DNA of 64,000 nt from Verrucomicrobiota bacterium (GCA_030830965.1 JAURLX010000004.1:1-64000), one strand, 5' to 3'; shown: positions 49,495 to 62,132, counted from the stretch's first letter. Numbers and translations: made by a program. Notes: generated from the letters alone by a model not told the origin.

Positions 49495-50439
49495 TCAGGA
49501 ACGGGGATGCGCCTTGCGGCGGACGTCCCTCAGGCGCTGCACGGAAAGATGGGTGTAGATCTGGGTGGTCGAGAGCGAGGCGTGGCCGAGCTGCTCCTGG
49601 ACGAGCCGGAGGTCGGCGCCACCCGAGAGCAGGTGCGTCGCGCAGGAGTGCCTCAGCTTGTGCGGAGTCATGTCCGCGGGCAGTCCGGCCAACGCCAGGC
49701 GGCGCTTGAGCATAAGCTGCACCGCGCGCGCGTGGAGGGGCCCGCCTCGCGCCGCAAGGAAAACGGGGGCCTGGCGGGAGGGGCGGCCGCGGAGCGCCCA
49801 ATAGGCGCGCAGGGCGGACATGGCGGCGTCGCCGGCCGGCACGTCGCGCTCCTTGGAGCCTTTGCCCAGGACACGAACCACCCCCGAGGCGAGGTCGATG
49901 TCGCGGCCGCGGAGCCCGCAGAGCTCGGACACGCGCAGGCCGGCCCCGTAAAGCACCTCGAGTATCGCCTGATCCCGGGCGGCCTCCAGCGCCTTGGCGG
50001 GCGTGGCCGCGCCGGGCGTCGTCTCCAACAGCTGCTCGGCCTGGGTCTCGGTGAGGAACTTGGGGAGCGCCTTGGGCAGCTTGGGCAGGACGAGTCCCGC
50101 GGCGGGCGTGGCGTCGATGCCCCCGCGTTCACGAAGATCGGCCAGGAACGCGCGTACGGCCGAGACCTGGTTGTGCACGGTGCGGCGACCGTGGGTGGAC
50201 TGCCGCTCGATCACGAAGTCCCGCAGATCCCGCGCCGTCAGGCGCGACCAGTCCCCGTCCCAGCCGCCATCGGAACACTTCCACAGGGCGAAGCCTTTGA
50301 GCGAACGCCCGTAGGTCGCGCAAGTGCGTGGAGAGAGCCGACGCCCCTCCCGCTGACGTGCGAGGAAATCGGTCACGGCGGCCTCGCCGGGCCAGGACCC
50401 GCCCCGCCCCGCCTCCGGCTGGGGGCGGCGGCGCTTCAC
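49495..50439 (-). CDS. xerC: Tyrosine recombinase XerC/XerD-like (GTG start)
   Basis: FLARQREGRRLSPRTCATYGRSLKGF...VLYGAGLRVSELCGLRGRDIDLASGVVRVLGKGSKERDVP...TPHKLRHSCATHLLSGGADLRLVQEQLGHASLSTTQIYTHLS; overlaps queF stop. Confidence 0.92.
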   Translation of the reverse strand: MKRRRPQPEAGRGGSWPGEAAVTDFLARQREGRRLSPRTCATYGRSLKGFALWKCSDGGWDGDWSRLTARDLRDFVIERQSTHGRRTVHNQVSAVRAFLADLRERGGIDATPAAGLVLPKLPKALPKFLTETQAEQLLETTPGAATPAKALEAARDQAILEVLYGAGLRVSELCGLRGRDIDLASGVVRVLGKGSKERDVPAGDAAMSALRAYWALRGRPSRQAPVFLAARGGPLHARAVQLMLKRRLALAGLPADMTPHKLRHSCATHLLSGGADLRLVQEQLGHASLSTTQIYTHLSVQRLRDVRRKAHPRS

Positions 50440-50846
50440 TGGGGCCTGCGGCCGTGTTCGGCGCGCACGGTGATGCCGATGCCCCCGCGCACGCCGAAGG
50501 CGCCGGTGACCTCGCACCAAACCGGGTCGAGCGCGGCGACGAGGTCGTCGAGGATCTTGTTGGTCAGGTGCTCGTGGAACACGCCCTGCTGGCGGTAGCT
50601 CCAGAAGTAGAGCTTGAGGGACTTAGACTCGACGATGCGGGGACCGGGCACGTAGCGGATGGTGATCCTGGCGAAGTCCGGCTGCCCGGTCGCTGGACAG
50701 AGGCAGGTGAACTCCTCCGTGCTGAGCTCGACGACGTAACTGCGGCCGGCGTTGCGGTTCGGGAAGGTCTCCAGAGTCTGCTGGGGCTGGTTCTGGGTGT
50801 TACCGAGATGGGAGAGGCCTTGGAGGTCCTGCGGCTGGGTCGACAT
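50436..50846 (-). CDS. queF: NADPH-dependent 7-cyano-7-deazaguanine reductase
   Basis: LETFPNRNAGRSYVVELSTEEFTCLCPATGQPDFARITIRYVPGPRIVESKSLKLYFWSYRQQGVFHEHLTNKILDDL; Cys nucleophile in TCLCPATGQPDF. Confidence 0.95.
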   Translation of the reverse strand: MSTQPQDLQGLSHLGNTQNQPQQTLETFPNRNAGRSYVVELSTEEFTCLCPATGQPDFARITIRYVPGPRIVESKSLKLYFWSYRQQGVFHEHLTNKILDDLVAALDPVWCEVTGAFGVRGGIGITVRAEHGRRPQ

Positions 50847-50949
50847 GCCACCAAGCCAATCGGGCACGGAGAACGGCGCAAGCGGAGAAGCCCGGGGCGG
50901 AACCGGCTTGCCACCCGGTCCCGGCGGGGTTGCCTCGACTCACCGCCGC

Positions 50950-52119
50950 ATGGAGCCAAGGCCTATCGCCATACTCGGGGCCTCGGGCTCGATCGGCACG
51001 ACCACGCTGGCCGTCGTCAGGGCTCACCCAAGCCTGCTCCGCGTCGCCGGGATGGCCTCGCTGAGGAACTGGCGCCGACTGGCGGGGCCGGCCCGCGAAT
51101 TCGGAGTCCCCATGGTGGCCCTGGCTGATCCCGCGGCGGCCGACGAGGCCCGCGCCTCGGGAGAGTTCCCCGCCGGCACGAGGATCCTCTCCGGCCCGGA
51201 CGGACTGAGGGAGATCGCATGCCTGCCTGAGGCGAGGACGGTCGTCTCCGCCGTCGTCGGCACGGCCGGCCTCGAGCCCACCCTAGCCGCGCTTAAGACG
51301 GGCAAGGATGTCGCGCTGGCCTCGAAGGAGCTGCTGGTGCTGGCCGGACGCTTCGTAACCGCCGCCGCCGCGCAGGGCGGCGGGCGGCTCATGCCCGTCG
51401 ACAGCGAGCACAACGCCCTGCACCAGCTGCTGCGCGGCCGGCCGCGCGCCGATGCGGTCCGGCTCGTCCTCACCGCCTCGGGCGGCGCGTTCCGCGATAC
51501 GCCGCTGGACAGTCTCGACGAGGTGACGCCCGAGCAGGCCCTGCGCCACCCGAGCTGGAAGATGGGGCCCAAGGTCACCGTGGACTCGGCCACCATGGCC
51601 AACAAGGGCCTCGAGATCGTGGAGGCCAGCTGGCTCTTCGACGTGCCGCAGGAGCGGATCGACGTCGTCGTGCACCCGCAGAGCGTGATCCACGCGATCG
51701 TCACGCTGTCAGACGGAAGCATGCAGGCGCTGCTCTCGCCCCCCTCGATGGCGTTTCCGATCCAGGACTGCCTGCTGGAGCCGCTCCGGCCACCCTGCCC
51801 CGCCCCGGGCCTCGACCTCTCCAAGGCGCTCTCGCTCACGATGAGCCCGCCCGACCCCGCGCGCTACCCCTGCCTCGGACTGGCGAGGACCGCGGCCGCC
51901 ACGGGCGCCTGCGCCCCGGCGGCCTTCAACGCGGCCAACGAAGTGGCGGTGGAAGCCTTCATGTCCGGCCGACTTCGCTTCACCGGCATCGCCGAGCTCA
52001 TCCGGCGGGTGATGGAAAAGGGGTGGACGAAGCAGCCCGCCTCCCTTGAGGATGTGCTGGCGGCCGACGCCGACGCCCGTGCCCGGGCGGCCGAACTGGC
52101 GTCGACGCTGCGAATCTGA
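50950..52119 (+). CDS. dxr: 1-deoxy-D-xylulose-5-phosphate reductoisomerase
   Basis: IAILGASGSIGTTTLAVV; ALASKELLVLAGRFVT; PVDSEHNALHQLL; LTASGGAFRDTPL; MGPKVTVDSATMANKGLEIVEASWLF; VVVHPQSVIHAIV. Confidence 0.96.
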   Translation: MEPRPIAILGASGSIGTTTLAVVRAHPSLLRVAGMASLRNWRRLAGPAREFGVPMVALADPAAADEARASGEFPAGTRILSGPDGLREIACLPEARTVVSAVVGTAGLEPTLAALKTGKDVALASKELLVLAGRFVTAAAAQGGGRLMPVDSEHNALHQLLRGRPRADAVRLVLTASGGAFRDTPLDSLDEVTPEQALRHPSWKMGPKVTVDSATMANKGLEIVEASWLFDVPQERIDVVVHPQSVIHAIVTLSDGSMQALLSPPSMAFPIQDCLLEPLRPPCPAPGLDLSKALSLTMSPPDPARYPCLGLARTAAATGACAPAAFNAANEVAVEAFMSGRLRFTGIAELIRRVMEKGWTKQPASLEDVLAADADARARAAELASTLRI

Positions 52120-52126
52120 CCCTCAC

Positions 52127-53974
52127 ATGGAAACCCTCTCCGTCAGCGACCTGCTCAGCTCCATCTGGGGCATCGCGCTCGTCGCGCTTTTCTTCGGGGG
52201 CTCGATCTTCGTCCATGAACTGGGGCACTTCCTCGCCGCCCGACGGCGCGGACTCAAGGTGGAGCGATTCTCCATCGGCTTCGGCCCGAAGATCTTCGGC
52301 TGGACGGGACAGGACGGCGTCGATTACCGCGTTTCGCTCATCCCTCTGGGCGGATACGTCGCCCTGCCCCAGCTGGCGGAGATGGAAGGCGTCGAAGGTA
52401 CGTCGGAGACGGGCGCCGAGGAACTGCCGGCCATCTCGTACGCCGACAAGATGATCGTCTCGGTGATGGGGGCGGTCTTCAACGTGATCTTCGCGTTCCT
52501 GCTGTCCTGCATCCTCTGGTTCACGGGGACCCCCGTGGCGGAAGGGTCGCTCAGCACCGTGATCGGCTACGTCCCCGAGACGGTGATCACCGGCTCGGGG
52601 CATCTGGCCGAACTGGGACTCGGCCGCACCGAGCCCGGACCAGCGCACCTGGCCGGACTCAAGGCCGGGGACCGCGTCATCGCGGTCGACGGACAGACGG
52701 TCACCACCTTCAACCAGGTGCAGGAGGCCATCATGCTCGGCAACCGGCGGGACGCCGCGGGCCAGCCGGTGGCCACGCTCACCCTCGCCCCCCTCCCGCA
52801 CGAATCCACGCCCCGCGAGGTCGAAGTGCACCCGACCCGCGCCGTCCTTAACCGTCGCAGCGGGGACCAGGTGCGCATCATCGGTATCCAGCCGGCCTCG
52901 CAGGTCGTCCTCGGCGAGCCGGTGCCCGGCTCGCCGGCGGCGACGGCGGGCATGCGGCGGGGAGATCGCGTGCTCTCGGTCGACGGCCGCGCGATCGGGA
53001 ACTTCTCCGAGTTCAGGGAGGTGCTGCGCCGGGGCGGGTCGACGGCCCGGCGCATCGAGCTGGAACGCGAGGGAACCGGGCTCGTCACCGTGATGGTGAC
53101 CCCGGCGGTCGCCCCGACGGTCAACCCCGTCGGGCTGCTGGAGTACAAGGACGGCGACCTGCTCCGCACCATCGTGCTCGTGCCGTCCACGCGCGACATC
53201 GTGACGCCCGCGGGGACCGCCCCGCGCGACAGGCTCATGGTCCTGGGCGTCTCACCCGACGACCCCGCCCTCTCGGAGACGCTCCGCATCGGCACCGCCG
53301 TGGACAAGGTCGACGGACTTGAGCTCTCCGCCGTGCGCACGCTGGAGGACATGGAGAAGGCGGCGGGCGGCGTCGCCCACGACCTCACCGTATTCTGGAC
53401 GCGGGCGGAGGGCGATGCCGGGCACGTCGTGCTCCACCAGGCGCTCTTCCGCCGGCCTCCGCCCGTCGAGCACGCGCAGATCGGCGCCGCCTTCCTGAAC
53501 CGCACCGAACTCGCCCACCTAGCCCCCTGGGAGACGTGCGCCGGCATCATCGCCTCGACCTTCCGCACCCTGCAGCGCCTCGTCGACCGCGACTCCGACA
53601 TCGAGGTCAAGCAGCTCGCCTCGGTGATCTCGATCTCCAAGACCTATTACAACCTCTCCGAGGACATCCGCCGCGTCATCTGGTTCACCGTCCTGATCAA
53701 CATCAATCTGGCGATCCTCAACCTGCTCCCGATCCCGGTCCTGGACGGGGGGCACATGCTCATCGCCACCATCCAGCGACTGACCGGCAACGCCCTCGGC
53801 GGCAAAGTCATCGTCATCATGCAGTACGCCTTCATGGGCCTGCTGCTCAGCTTCATGGCCTACGTGATGCTCCACGACGTCCGGCGCTGCTCGGGCGACA
53901 GCGAGCAGCAGCTCAAGCAGCAGCTGCTCGAGAGGCACGTCTACCGTCCGGCGCAGTTCGCCCCCCGCAAGTAG
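52127..53974 (+). CDS. rseP: RseP-family intramembrane site-2 zinc metalloprotease with PDZ domains
   Basis: FGGSIFVHELGHFLAARRRGLKVERFSIGFGPKIFGW; PDZ segments (GDRVIAVDGQTVTTFNQVQEAI, GDRVLSVDGRAIGNFSEFREVL); INLAILNLLPIPVLDGGHML. Confidence 0.94.
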   Translation: METLSVSDLLSSIWGIALVALFFGGSIFVHELGHFLAARRRGLKVERFSIGFGPKIFGWTGQDGVDYRVSLIPLGGYVALPQLAEMEGVEGTSETGAEELPAISYADKMIVSVMGAVFNVIFAFLLSCILWFTGTPVAEGSLSTVIGYVPETVITGSGHLAELGLGRTEPGPAHLAGLKAGDRVIAVDGQTVTTFNQVQEAIMLGNRRDAAGQPVATLTLAPLPHESTPREVEVHPTRAVLNRRSGDQVRIIGIQPASQVVLGEPVPGSPAATAGMRRGDRVLSVDGRAIGNFSEFREVLRRGGSTARRIELEREGTGLVTVMVTPAVAPTVNPVGLLEYKDGDLLRTIVLVPSTRDIVTPAGTAPRDRLMVLGVSPDDPALSETLRIGTAVDKVDGLELSAVRTLEDMEKAAGGVAHDLTVFWTRAEGDAGHVVLHQALFRRPPPVEHAQIGAAFLNRTELAHLAPWETCAGIIASTFRTLQRLVDRDSDIEVKQLASVISISKTYYNLSEDIRRVIWFTVLININLAILNLLPIPVLDGGHMLIATIQRLTGNALGGKVIVIMQYAFMGLLLSFMAYVMLHDVRRCSGDSEQQLKQQLLERHVYRPAQFAPRK

Positions 53975-54038
53975 CCCGGCGGCGAGGTTTTCGCCTCGTC
54001 CGGCGGAACCGGAGTCCCAAGATGCAGGTCCACCCCCC

Positions 54039-55073
54039 ATGGACCCCCAAGCCTCCCCCCGCTCCCGCCGCTCCTTCCTCAGTGGCCTCGGCGCCGCCTT
54101 CGCCACGCTCAGCCTCTCACCGGCACTCGCCGCGGCCGACGCCGCCAAGGCCGCCGAGAAGGCGATGCCCCGCAAGAAGATCTCGGATCCCTACGTCTAC
54201 AAGTTCTCCATCGGCAAGTTCGAGGCATGGTCGATCAGCGACGGGTGGGGCACGTTCAAGGAGGGCGTGACCAAGAAGATGTGGCCGCCGGCCGACCGCG
54301 CGCAGATGCAGGAGGTGATGCGCACGCGGGGCGAACGGCCCGACGACATGACCCTCTACATCAACATCCTTCTCCTGCGCAGGGACAAGGAGGTCGTCCT
54401 CGTCGATGCGGGCTTCGGCAACGTCGAGCGCGACACCTGGGGCTGGCTCGGGCAGGCCATGGCCTCGCCGGAAGTCGGCATCAAGCCCGAAGAGGTCACC
54501 CACGCCCTGCTGAGCCACTCGCACATCGACCACATCGGCGGGTTCACCTCCGGCGGCCGGCTGCTCTTCCCCAACGCCGCCGTCCATGTGCTGAAGTCCG
54601 AAGTGGACTTCTGGCGCGGCAAGGAGCCGGACTTCACGAAGTCGCACCGCACCGACAACATCCCGCAGATGATCAAGAACGTGCGGAACTCCTTCGACAC
54701 GCTCCAGCCCAACCTGGTCCTGCACAAGGACGGCGACCAGATCCTCGACGGCGCCATCACCATCCTCTCCGCCCCGGGCCACACCGACGGCCACGCGATC
54801 TTCCGCATCAAGTCCGAGGGGCAGTCCCTGCTCCACCTCTCCGACCTGGCCCACAACCACGTCCTGATGTTCGAGGATCCGGCTTGGTTCATCGACTTCG
54901 ATCACGACCCCGAGAACGCCATCGCCTCCCGCCGCAAATGGTTCGCGGAGCTCTCGGCCACCCGGGAGCGCGCCTACGGCTTCCACCTGCCCTGGCCCGG
55001 CCTCGGCGTGGTGGCCTCCAACGGACGCAAGGGCTACCAGTGGCTGCCCGAGGCCTGGCGCTGGGACTTCTGA
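54039..55073 (+). CDS. MBL-fold metallo-hydrolase with putative Tat signal
   Basis: SRRSFLSGLGAAFATLSLSPALAAADA; ALLSHSHIDHIGGFTSGG...SAPGHTDGHAIFRI...LHLSDLAHN. Confidence 0.87.
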   Translation: MDPQASPRSRRSFLSGLGAAFATLSLSPALAAADAAKAAEKAMPRKKISDPYVYKFSIGKFEAWSISDGWGTFKEGVTKKMWPPADRAQMQEVMRTRGERPDDMTLYINILLLRRDKEVVLVDAGFGNVERDTWGWLGQAMASPEVGIKPEEVTHALLSHSHIDHIGGFTSGGRLLFPNAAVHVLKSEVDFWRGKEPDFTKSHRTDNIPQMIKNVRNSFDTLQPNLVLHKDGDQILDGAITILSAPGHTDGHAIFRIKSEGQSLLHLSDLAHNHVLMFEDPAWFIDFDHDPENAIASRRKWFAELSATRERAYGFHLPWPGLGVVASNGRKGYQWLPEAWRWDF

Positions 55074-55114
55074 CGCCCGTTGACGCGGGCGCCCGCCCCG
55101 CTTGATATGTCCGC

Positions 55115-57127
<2,013 letters not shown>

Positions 57128-57143
57128 GGACGGAGGCGCTCGC

Positions 57144-57920
57144 TCACCTCACCGCCGACTCCAGCGCCTCGATCAGCGGCTTCGGGTCTGGCAGACCGTG
57201 GGGATGATGGTCGCCGCCTGCCTTGGGGAAGAGCTTCACGCGGCCGCCGTTGTCCTGCCAGAGCTTGATCACGTGCGCGGCGTTGTCCTCGAAGGGCACG
57301 GTCTTGTCGGCGGTGCCGTGACATGAGATCAGGAACACACCGGCCTTGATGGCGGGGAGCAGGCCTTCGGCCGGCTGAAGGGACTTCGCCTTGGCTTCAT
57401 CGTCCGACGCGAAACCAAACTCGGTCTTGTACATCGCCCAGTCCTTCGGACTGCCCTTGCTCTGGTGCGTCAGGGCGACGCCGCCCGGCCACGAACGGAT
57501 GTCGCACACGCCGTTGTCGAGGTAGAGCACGCTGACACGATCCGGATGCAGACGCGCCCAGGCGTTTACGTAAAGACCGCCACGGGAGATCCCCAGCAGC
57601 GCGGGCTTGGGCGAAAGGTCCCTGACGCCGTGCAGCTCATCGTAAAGCGCCTCCCAGACCTTCATCGCCCCGGGAGAGCCGAATCGGTTGACCTGACGTA
57701 CGTAGGCCACGTGCCAGCCCTTCTCGACAAGGCCGTCCTCGAGCGTGCGAAGGTGCCCCGCGAACTCCCCGACCCACAGCCACGGCCGACCGACCGCGGG
57801 CTTTTCGGGAACCTTCAGCGTCACGTCGGCTGCGGCGACATTGAACTTCTCCACTTTGATCGCCGCCGGAAGCAAGGCGGCGGCGAAGACGAGGAGGACG
57901 GCGGGGACCAGGCGGGGCAT
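57144..57920 (-). CDS. Secreted alpha/beta-hydrolase
   Basis: Signal peptide MPRLVPAVLLVFAAALLPAA; LLGISRGGLYVNAWARLHPDRV (GxSxG); SCHGTADKTVPF; GGDHHPHGL. Confidence 0.78.
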   Translation of the reverse strand: MPRLVPAVLLVFAAALLPAAIKVEKFNVAAADVTLKVPEKPAVGRPWLWVGEFAGHLRTLEDGLVEKGWHVAYVRQVNRFGSPGAMKVWEALYDELHGVRDLSPKPALLGISRGGLYVNAWARLHPDRVSVLYLDNGVCDIRSWPGGVALTHQSKGSPKDWAMYKTEFGFASDDEAKAKSLQPAEGLLPAIKAGVFLISCHGTADKTVPFEDNAAHVIKLWQDNGGRVKLFPKAGGDHHPHGLPDPKPLIEALESAVR

Positions 57921-58021
57921 GACATGATCCTGGCGCGACGGACGGCGCGGGCAAGCGCGGTCAGATGACTGCTCCTTGCCAGCCGGCCCCAAACCCACCA
58001 TCTCTGGAGGGCATTCCTTTC

Positions 58022-59572
58022 ATGAAACCCGTACTTCTGGTCATCCGAGACGGCTGGGGCGAGAACCACGACGCCCGTCACGACAAGTTCAACGCGATCA
58101 AGGTCGCGGACATCCCGGTGTCGCGTCGGCTGACCAAGGAGTGGCCGCGCACGGAGATCCTGGCCCACGGCCTGGACGTCGGCCTGCCCGTCGGGATCAT
58201 GGGCAACTCCGAGGTCGGCCACCAGAACATCGGCGCCGGCCGCATCGTCGACCAGGAGATCGTACGCATCGACAAGGGCCTCACCGACCCGGCAGCCATG
58301 CGCCGCATCCCCGCCTTCCGGGGACTCGTCGAGAACGTGAAGTCCACCGGCGGCACGGTCCACCTGATGGGCCTCTGCTCCGAGGCCGGTGTGCACTCGA
58401 CCTTGCCCCACCTCTACGCGCTGCTGCGCCTGCTCAAGGAGGAGGGCCTCGCCAAGGTCTGCGTCCACGCCTTCATGGACGGACGCGACAGCCCGCCCAC
58501 GTCCGGCCTCGGCTACCTGCGTCAGCTCGAGGCCGAACTCGTCAAGATCGGCATCGGCCGCGTGGCGAGCGTGTCCGGACGCTTCTGGGCGATGGACCGC
58601 GACAACCGCTGGGAGCGCGTCAAGACCGCTTACGACGCCCTGACCGGCGCGCCCGCGCCCGAGGCCGCGTCCGCGGCCGCCGCGGTGCAGGCCTACTACG
58701 ACCGGCCGGCCGACCCCAGCATGGTGGGCGATGAGTTCGTACCCGCCACCCGGATCCAGGGAGCTCCCTTCATCCAGGACGGCGATTCGGTGTTGTTCTT
58801 CAACTTCCGCGGCGACCGCCCGCGCGAGATCACCCGCGCCTTCATCGACCCCGCATTCAAGGGCTGGGCCCGGGCCAGGCTGCTCAAGATCTTCTACGCC
58901 ACCCTGACCAACTACGAGAAGGGACTCTGCCCGAACGTGGTCTTCGACAAGCCGCCGAAGATGGCGAACATCCTCGGCGACTGGGTGGCGAAGCAGGGCG
59001 TGGCGCAGTTCCGCACGGCCGAGACCGAGAAGTTCCCGCATGTCACCTTCTTCTTCAACGACTACCGCGAGGAGCCGTTCCCCGGGGAGGAGCGCGGCAT
59101 GGCCCAGAGCCCCAAGGACGTCGCGACCTACGACCAGAAGCCCGAGATGTCGGCCTCGCAGGTCACCGAGATGGCCAAGGCCGCCATCCTCTCCGGCAAA
59201 TACGGCCTCATCGTGGTGAACTACGCCAACCCCGACATGGTGGGCCATACGGGCTCGCTTGAGGCGGTCTGCAAGGCCTGCGAGGCGGTCGACCGCGGAC
59301 TCGGCACGCTCCTCGAAGCGGTCGATCAGGCCGGCGGCAAGGCACTCGTCACGGCCGACCACGGCAACGCCGATCAGATGTGGGAGCCGGAGGAGAATTC
59401 GCCGCACACGCGCCACACGCTCAACCCGGTCGAGGTCGTGCTCTACGGCGCCGGCTGCAAGGGCCTCAAGGTCCGCCCCTCCGGCAGGCTGGCGGACATC
59501 GCTCCGACGGTGCTGCAGCTGATGGGCCTGGCCAAACCGTCCGAGATGACGGGCGAAAGCCTCATCGCCTGA
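58022..59572 (+). CDS. gpmI: 2,3-bisphosphoglycerate-independent phosphoglycerate mutase
   Basis: [78 protein letters not shown]. Confidence 0.95.
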   Translation: MKPVLLVIRDGWGENHDARHDKFNAIKVADIPVSRRLTKEWPRTEILAHGLDVGLPVGIMGNSEVGHQNIGAGRIVDQEIVRIDKGLTDPAAMRRIPAFRGLVENVKSTGGTVHLMGLCSEAGVHSTLPHLYALLRLLKEEGLAKVCVHAFMDGRDSPPTSGLGYLRQLEAELVKIGIGRVASVSGRFWAMDRDNRWERVKTAYDALTGAPAPEAASAAAAVQAYYDRPADPSMVGDEFVPATRIQGAPFIQDGDSVLFFNFRGDRPREITRAFIDPAFKGWARARLLKIFYATLTNYEKGLCPNVVFDKPPKMANILGDWVAKQGVAQFRTAETEKFPHVTFFFNDYREEPFPGEERGMAQSPKDVATYDQKPEMSASQVTEMAKAAILSGKYGLIVVNYANPDMVGHTGSLEAVCKACEAVDRGLGTLLEAVDQAGGKALVTADHGNADQMWEPEENSPHTRHTLNPVEVVLYGAGCKGLKVRPSGRLADIAPTVLQLMGLAKPSEMTGESLIA

Positions 59573-59575
59573 AGC

Positions 59576-61441
59576 TCAGAATCCTGTCGGGAAGACGATG
59601 CCGAGGGAGTCGCCCACGGCCCTGACCATCTCGATCTCGCCCGGCTCGGCACGGCCGTCATGGAGCATGGCCACGCCGCAGGCTCGCACGACCTCTCGAC
59701 GCTGGGCGACGCTCAGGCGCAGGAGGGCCGCGAGGGCCGCGTCGATCTCCGCGGAAGAAGGAGGCGGCCCGAAGGCCGGCGCGGACCTGCCGGGCAGATG
59801 CGTGAAGGCGCGGAGGAAGGCGCGCTCCTTCCGGGCGTCGTCCTGTTCGGAGGCATGGACAAGCGCCAGCAGCACGATGCCGTACGCCCTGCCGGCGTCT
59901 TCGCCGGAGGAGGCGATGGGCGGAGGCAGGCCGAGGTGACGGCGGAGGGCCGCCTGCAGGAGCACCTGCAGCAGGGCGTCGCCCGAAAGCGCCGTGGCCT
60001 CGGAGACGCCGTCACGGATGAGGGCGCGCTGTTCGGCGGAAAGCTGCCGCAACGTCGGCAGGGCGAGATCGAGCAACGGCAGCCGGTGGCCGCGCGGTAG
60101 AGCCCGGACCAACGTCTCGAGCCTGGCGACCTCCCGCACCACCTCCCCGCCGGCGAGCCCAGACAGCGCCTTCAGCTGACGCTCCCGCGCGGCGGCCTGA
60201 CCAGAGAGCACGAGCGTGAAGACTACGGCGAGGGATCCGACGAGGTCCGAGGCGGCCTCGACCAGCGGCAGCGGCAGAGATCCGCGGAAGGCCACCGCGT
60301 CCTGGATCTGGTGCGGGGTCGCGTCGGGACGGCCGGCCGAAGGCTCGGCCGGGACGGACGAGGCGCCGGCGAATCCGGAGACGGACGCGGGGACGGACGG
60401 ACCAGGCGCCGCCGCACGGGCGGCCGGCAGGCGCAGGTCGCCGCCGGAGGAGGGATCGATCCGCCGGAGCCGCTCTTCCAGCGGAGGATGCGTCGAGAAC
60501 AGCGCGTCAAGAAAGCTGGGCGTTGAGGCGAAGAACAGGTGCCGGGCCTCGGCCACCATGCCGTCGTGCGGGCCGTCCTCCGCGGAGACCGCGGCCCCGC
60601 GCGCGGCGATCTTGCGGAACGCCCCGGCCAGGCCCGCCGGATTGCGCGTGAACTGCACCGCCGAGGCGTCGGCGAGGAATTCACGCTGCCGGGACACGCA
60701 GGCCTGGATGATCCGGGCGAACAGCATGCCGCCCGCGCCGGCCAGGACCAGCATGAGGCCGGCCACCGCGACAAGTGCGTGGCCGCCCTTCTTGCGCCCG
60801 CCGCCCGTGAAGCCTCCGAAGCGCACCAGCAGGTAGCCAAGCTGGACGAGCGTGAGCAGGCCCGCGACGGTGCCGACGAGCCGGATGTTGAGGCGCATGT
60901 CGCCGTTGCCGATGTGACTGAACTCGTGGGCGATCACGCCCTGCAGCTCGTCCCGCGTCAGGCTCTCCAGCGCGCCGCGCGTGACGCCGACCGCGGCGTC
61001 CGCCGTGGAGTTGCCTGCGGCGAAGGCGTTGATGCCCGCGGCCCCGTCGATGACATAACACTCTGGCACGGGCAGGCCGGAGGCCAGGGCCATCTCCTGC
61101 ACGACATTCAGATAGCGGCGTTCCAGCGGGTCGGCCGCGGCGCCCACGACCAGACGTCCGCCGAGGCCGCGGGCCACGGCACCGCCGCCGGAAGAGAGCT
61201 CGGCGATGCGCACGAGGGAGCCGCCCGCGACCACGACCACGGCGGTGCCTGCGGTGGCGAGGAAAAGCTTGGGCTGCCACCAGACCGGCGCGGCGTCCTT
61301 CGCCTCGGACAGGCCGAGCACGGCGACCGCGTAGAGGGTGCCGGCCAGGACCACCAGGGCCACGGCCAGGAGGACGACGAGCAGGACCGTGCGTCCGCGG
61401 GCCTCATCCTGCGCCCGAAAGAAGTCCATCTGCGCGGTCAT
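59576..61441 (-). CDS. M48 (HtpX-like) membrane metallopeptidase with long C-terminal extension
   Basis: GVIAHEFSHIGNGDMRLNIRLVG; RQREFLADASAVQFTRNPAGLAGAFRKIA; STHPPLEERLRRI; C-terminal helical region ending VRACGVAMLHDGRAEPGEIEMVRAVGDSLGI. Confidence 0.9.
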   Translation of the reverse strand: MTAQMDFFRAQDEARGRTVLLVVLLAVALVVLAGTLYAVAVLGLSEAKDAAPVWWQPKLFLATAGTAVVVVAGGSLVRIAELSSGGGAVARGLGGRLVVGAAADPLERRYLNVVQEMALASGLPVPECYVIDGAAGINAFAAGNSTADAAVGVTRGALESLTRDELQGVIAHEFSHIGNGDMRLNIRLVGTVAGLLTLVQLGYLLVRFGGFTGGGRKKGGHALVAVAGLMLVLAGAGGMLFARIIQACVSRQREFLADASAVQFTRNPAGLAGAFRKIAARGAAVSAEDGPHDGMVAEARHLFFASTPSFLDALFSTHPPLEERLRRIDPSSGGDLRLPAARAAAPGPSVPASVSGFAGASSVPAEPSAGRPDATPHQIQDAVAFRGSLPLPLVEAASDLVGSLAVVFTLVLSGQAAARERQLKALSGLAGGEVVREVARLETLVRALPRGHRLPLLDLALPTLRQLSAEQRALIRDGVSEATALSGDALLQVLLQAALRRHLGLPPPIASSGEDAGRAYGIVLLALVHASEQDDARKERAFLRAFTHLPGRSAPAFGPPPSSAEIDAALAALLRLSVAQRREVVRACGVAMLHDGRAEPGEIEMVRAVGDSLGIVFPTGF

Positions 61442-61454
61442 CGCGCCTCGGAAG

Positions 61455-62066
61455 TCAGAAGGAGACCTTCGGGGCGGCCTTTTCCGCCTCATCCTCGACC
61501 TTGAAGAACTCCGCGGGCAGGAAGCCGAAGAGGTTCGCGATCAGGACGCGCGGGAAGGTCTCGCGTCCGTTGTTGTAGAACAGGACGTTGTCGTTGAAGG
61601 ACTGCCGGGCGAACGCGATGCGGTTCTCCGTGGAGGTGAGCTCCTCCATCAGGCCGCGCATGGTGGCGTCGGCCTTGAGCTGGGGGTAGTTCTCGGAGAC
61701 GACGAGGAGACGGCCGAGCGCCCCGCTGAGGCCGGATTCCGCGGCGACCACGTCCCGCATGGCGGCCGGGTCGGAAGGGTTGCCGGCGAGACGGACATTG
61801 GCCTGCGTGGCCTTGGCGCGGGCCTCGACGACGGCGGTGAGCGTCTGGGACTCGTGGGTCATGTAGCCTTTGGCGGTCTCGACAAGGTTCGGGATGAGGT
61901 CGTGCCTGCGTTTCAGCTGCACGTCGACCTGGGCGAAGGCGTTGCGGACGCGGTTGCGGAGCTCGACGAGACCGTTGTACATGCCGACGACGATGAAGCC
62001 GAGGACGAGGAGGAGCACGAAGACGATGAGCAGGAAGGCGATCATGGCCTGAAAGATGCCCGCCAC
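61455..62066 (-). CDS. lemA: LemA family protein (start possibly 62045)
   Basis: MYNGLVELRNRVRNAFAQVDVQLKRRHDLIPNLVETAKGYMTHESQTLTAVVEARAKA...ENYPQLKADATMRGLMEELTSTENRIAFARQSFNDNVLFYNN. Confidence 0.95.
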   Translation of the reverse strand: MAGIFQAMIAFLLIVFVLLLVLGFIVVGMYNGLVELRNRVRNAFAQVDVQLKRRHDLIPNLVETAKGYMTHESQTLTAVVEARAKATQANVRLAGNPSDPAAMRDVVAAESGLSGALGRLLVVSENYPQLKADATMRGLMEELTSTENRIAFARQSFNDNVLFYNNGRETFPRVLIANLFGFLPAEFFKVEDEAEKAAPKVSF

Positions 62067-62132
62067 GGGCTCCTGCGCAAGCGCAGCCGAGCCCCCGCCA
62101 TTAGAATTCCACCAGACTATTGGAACCCCCTC

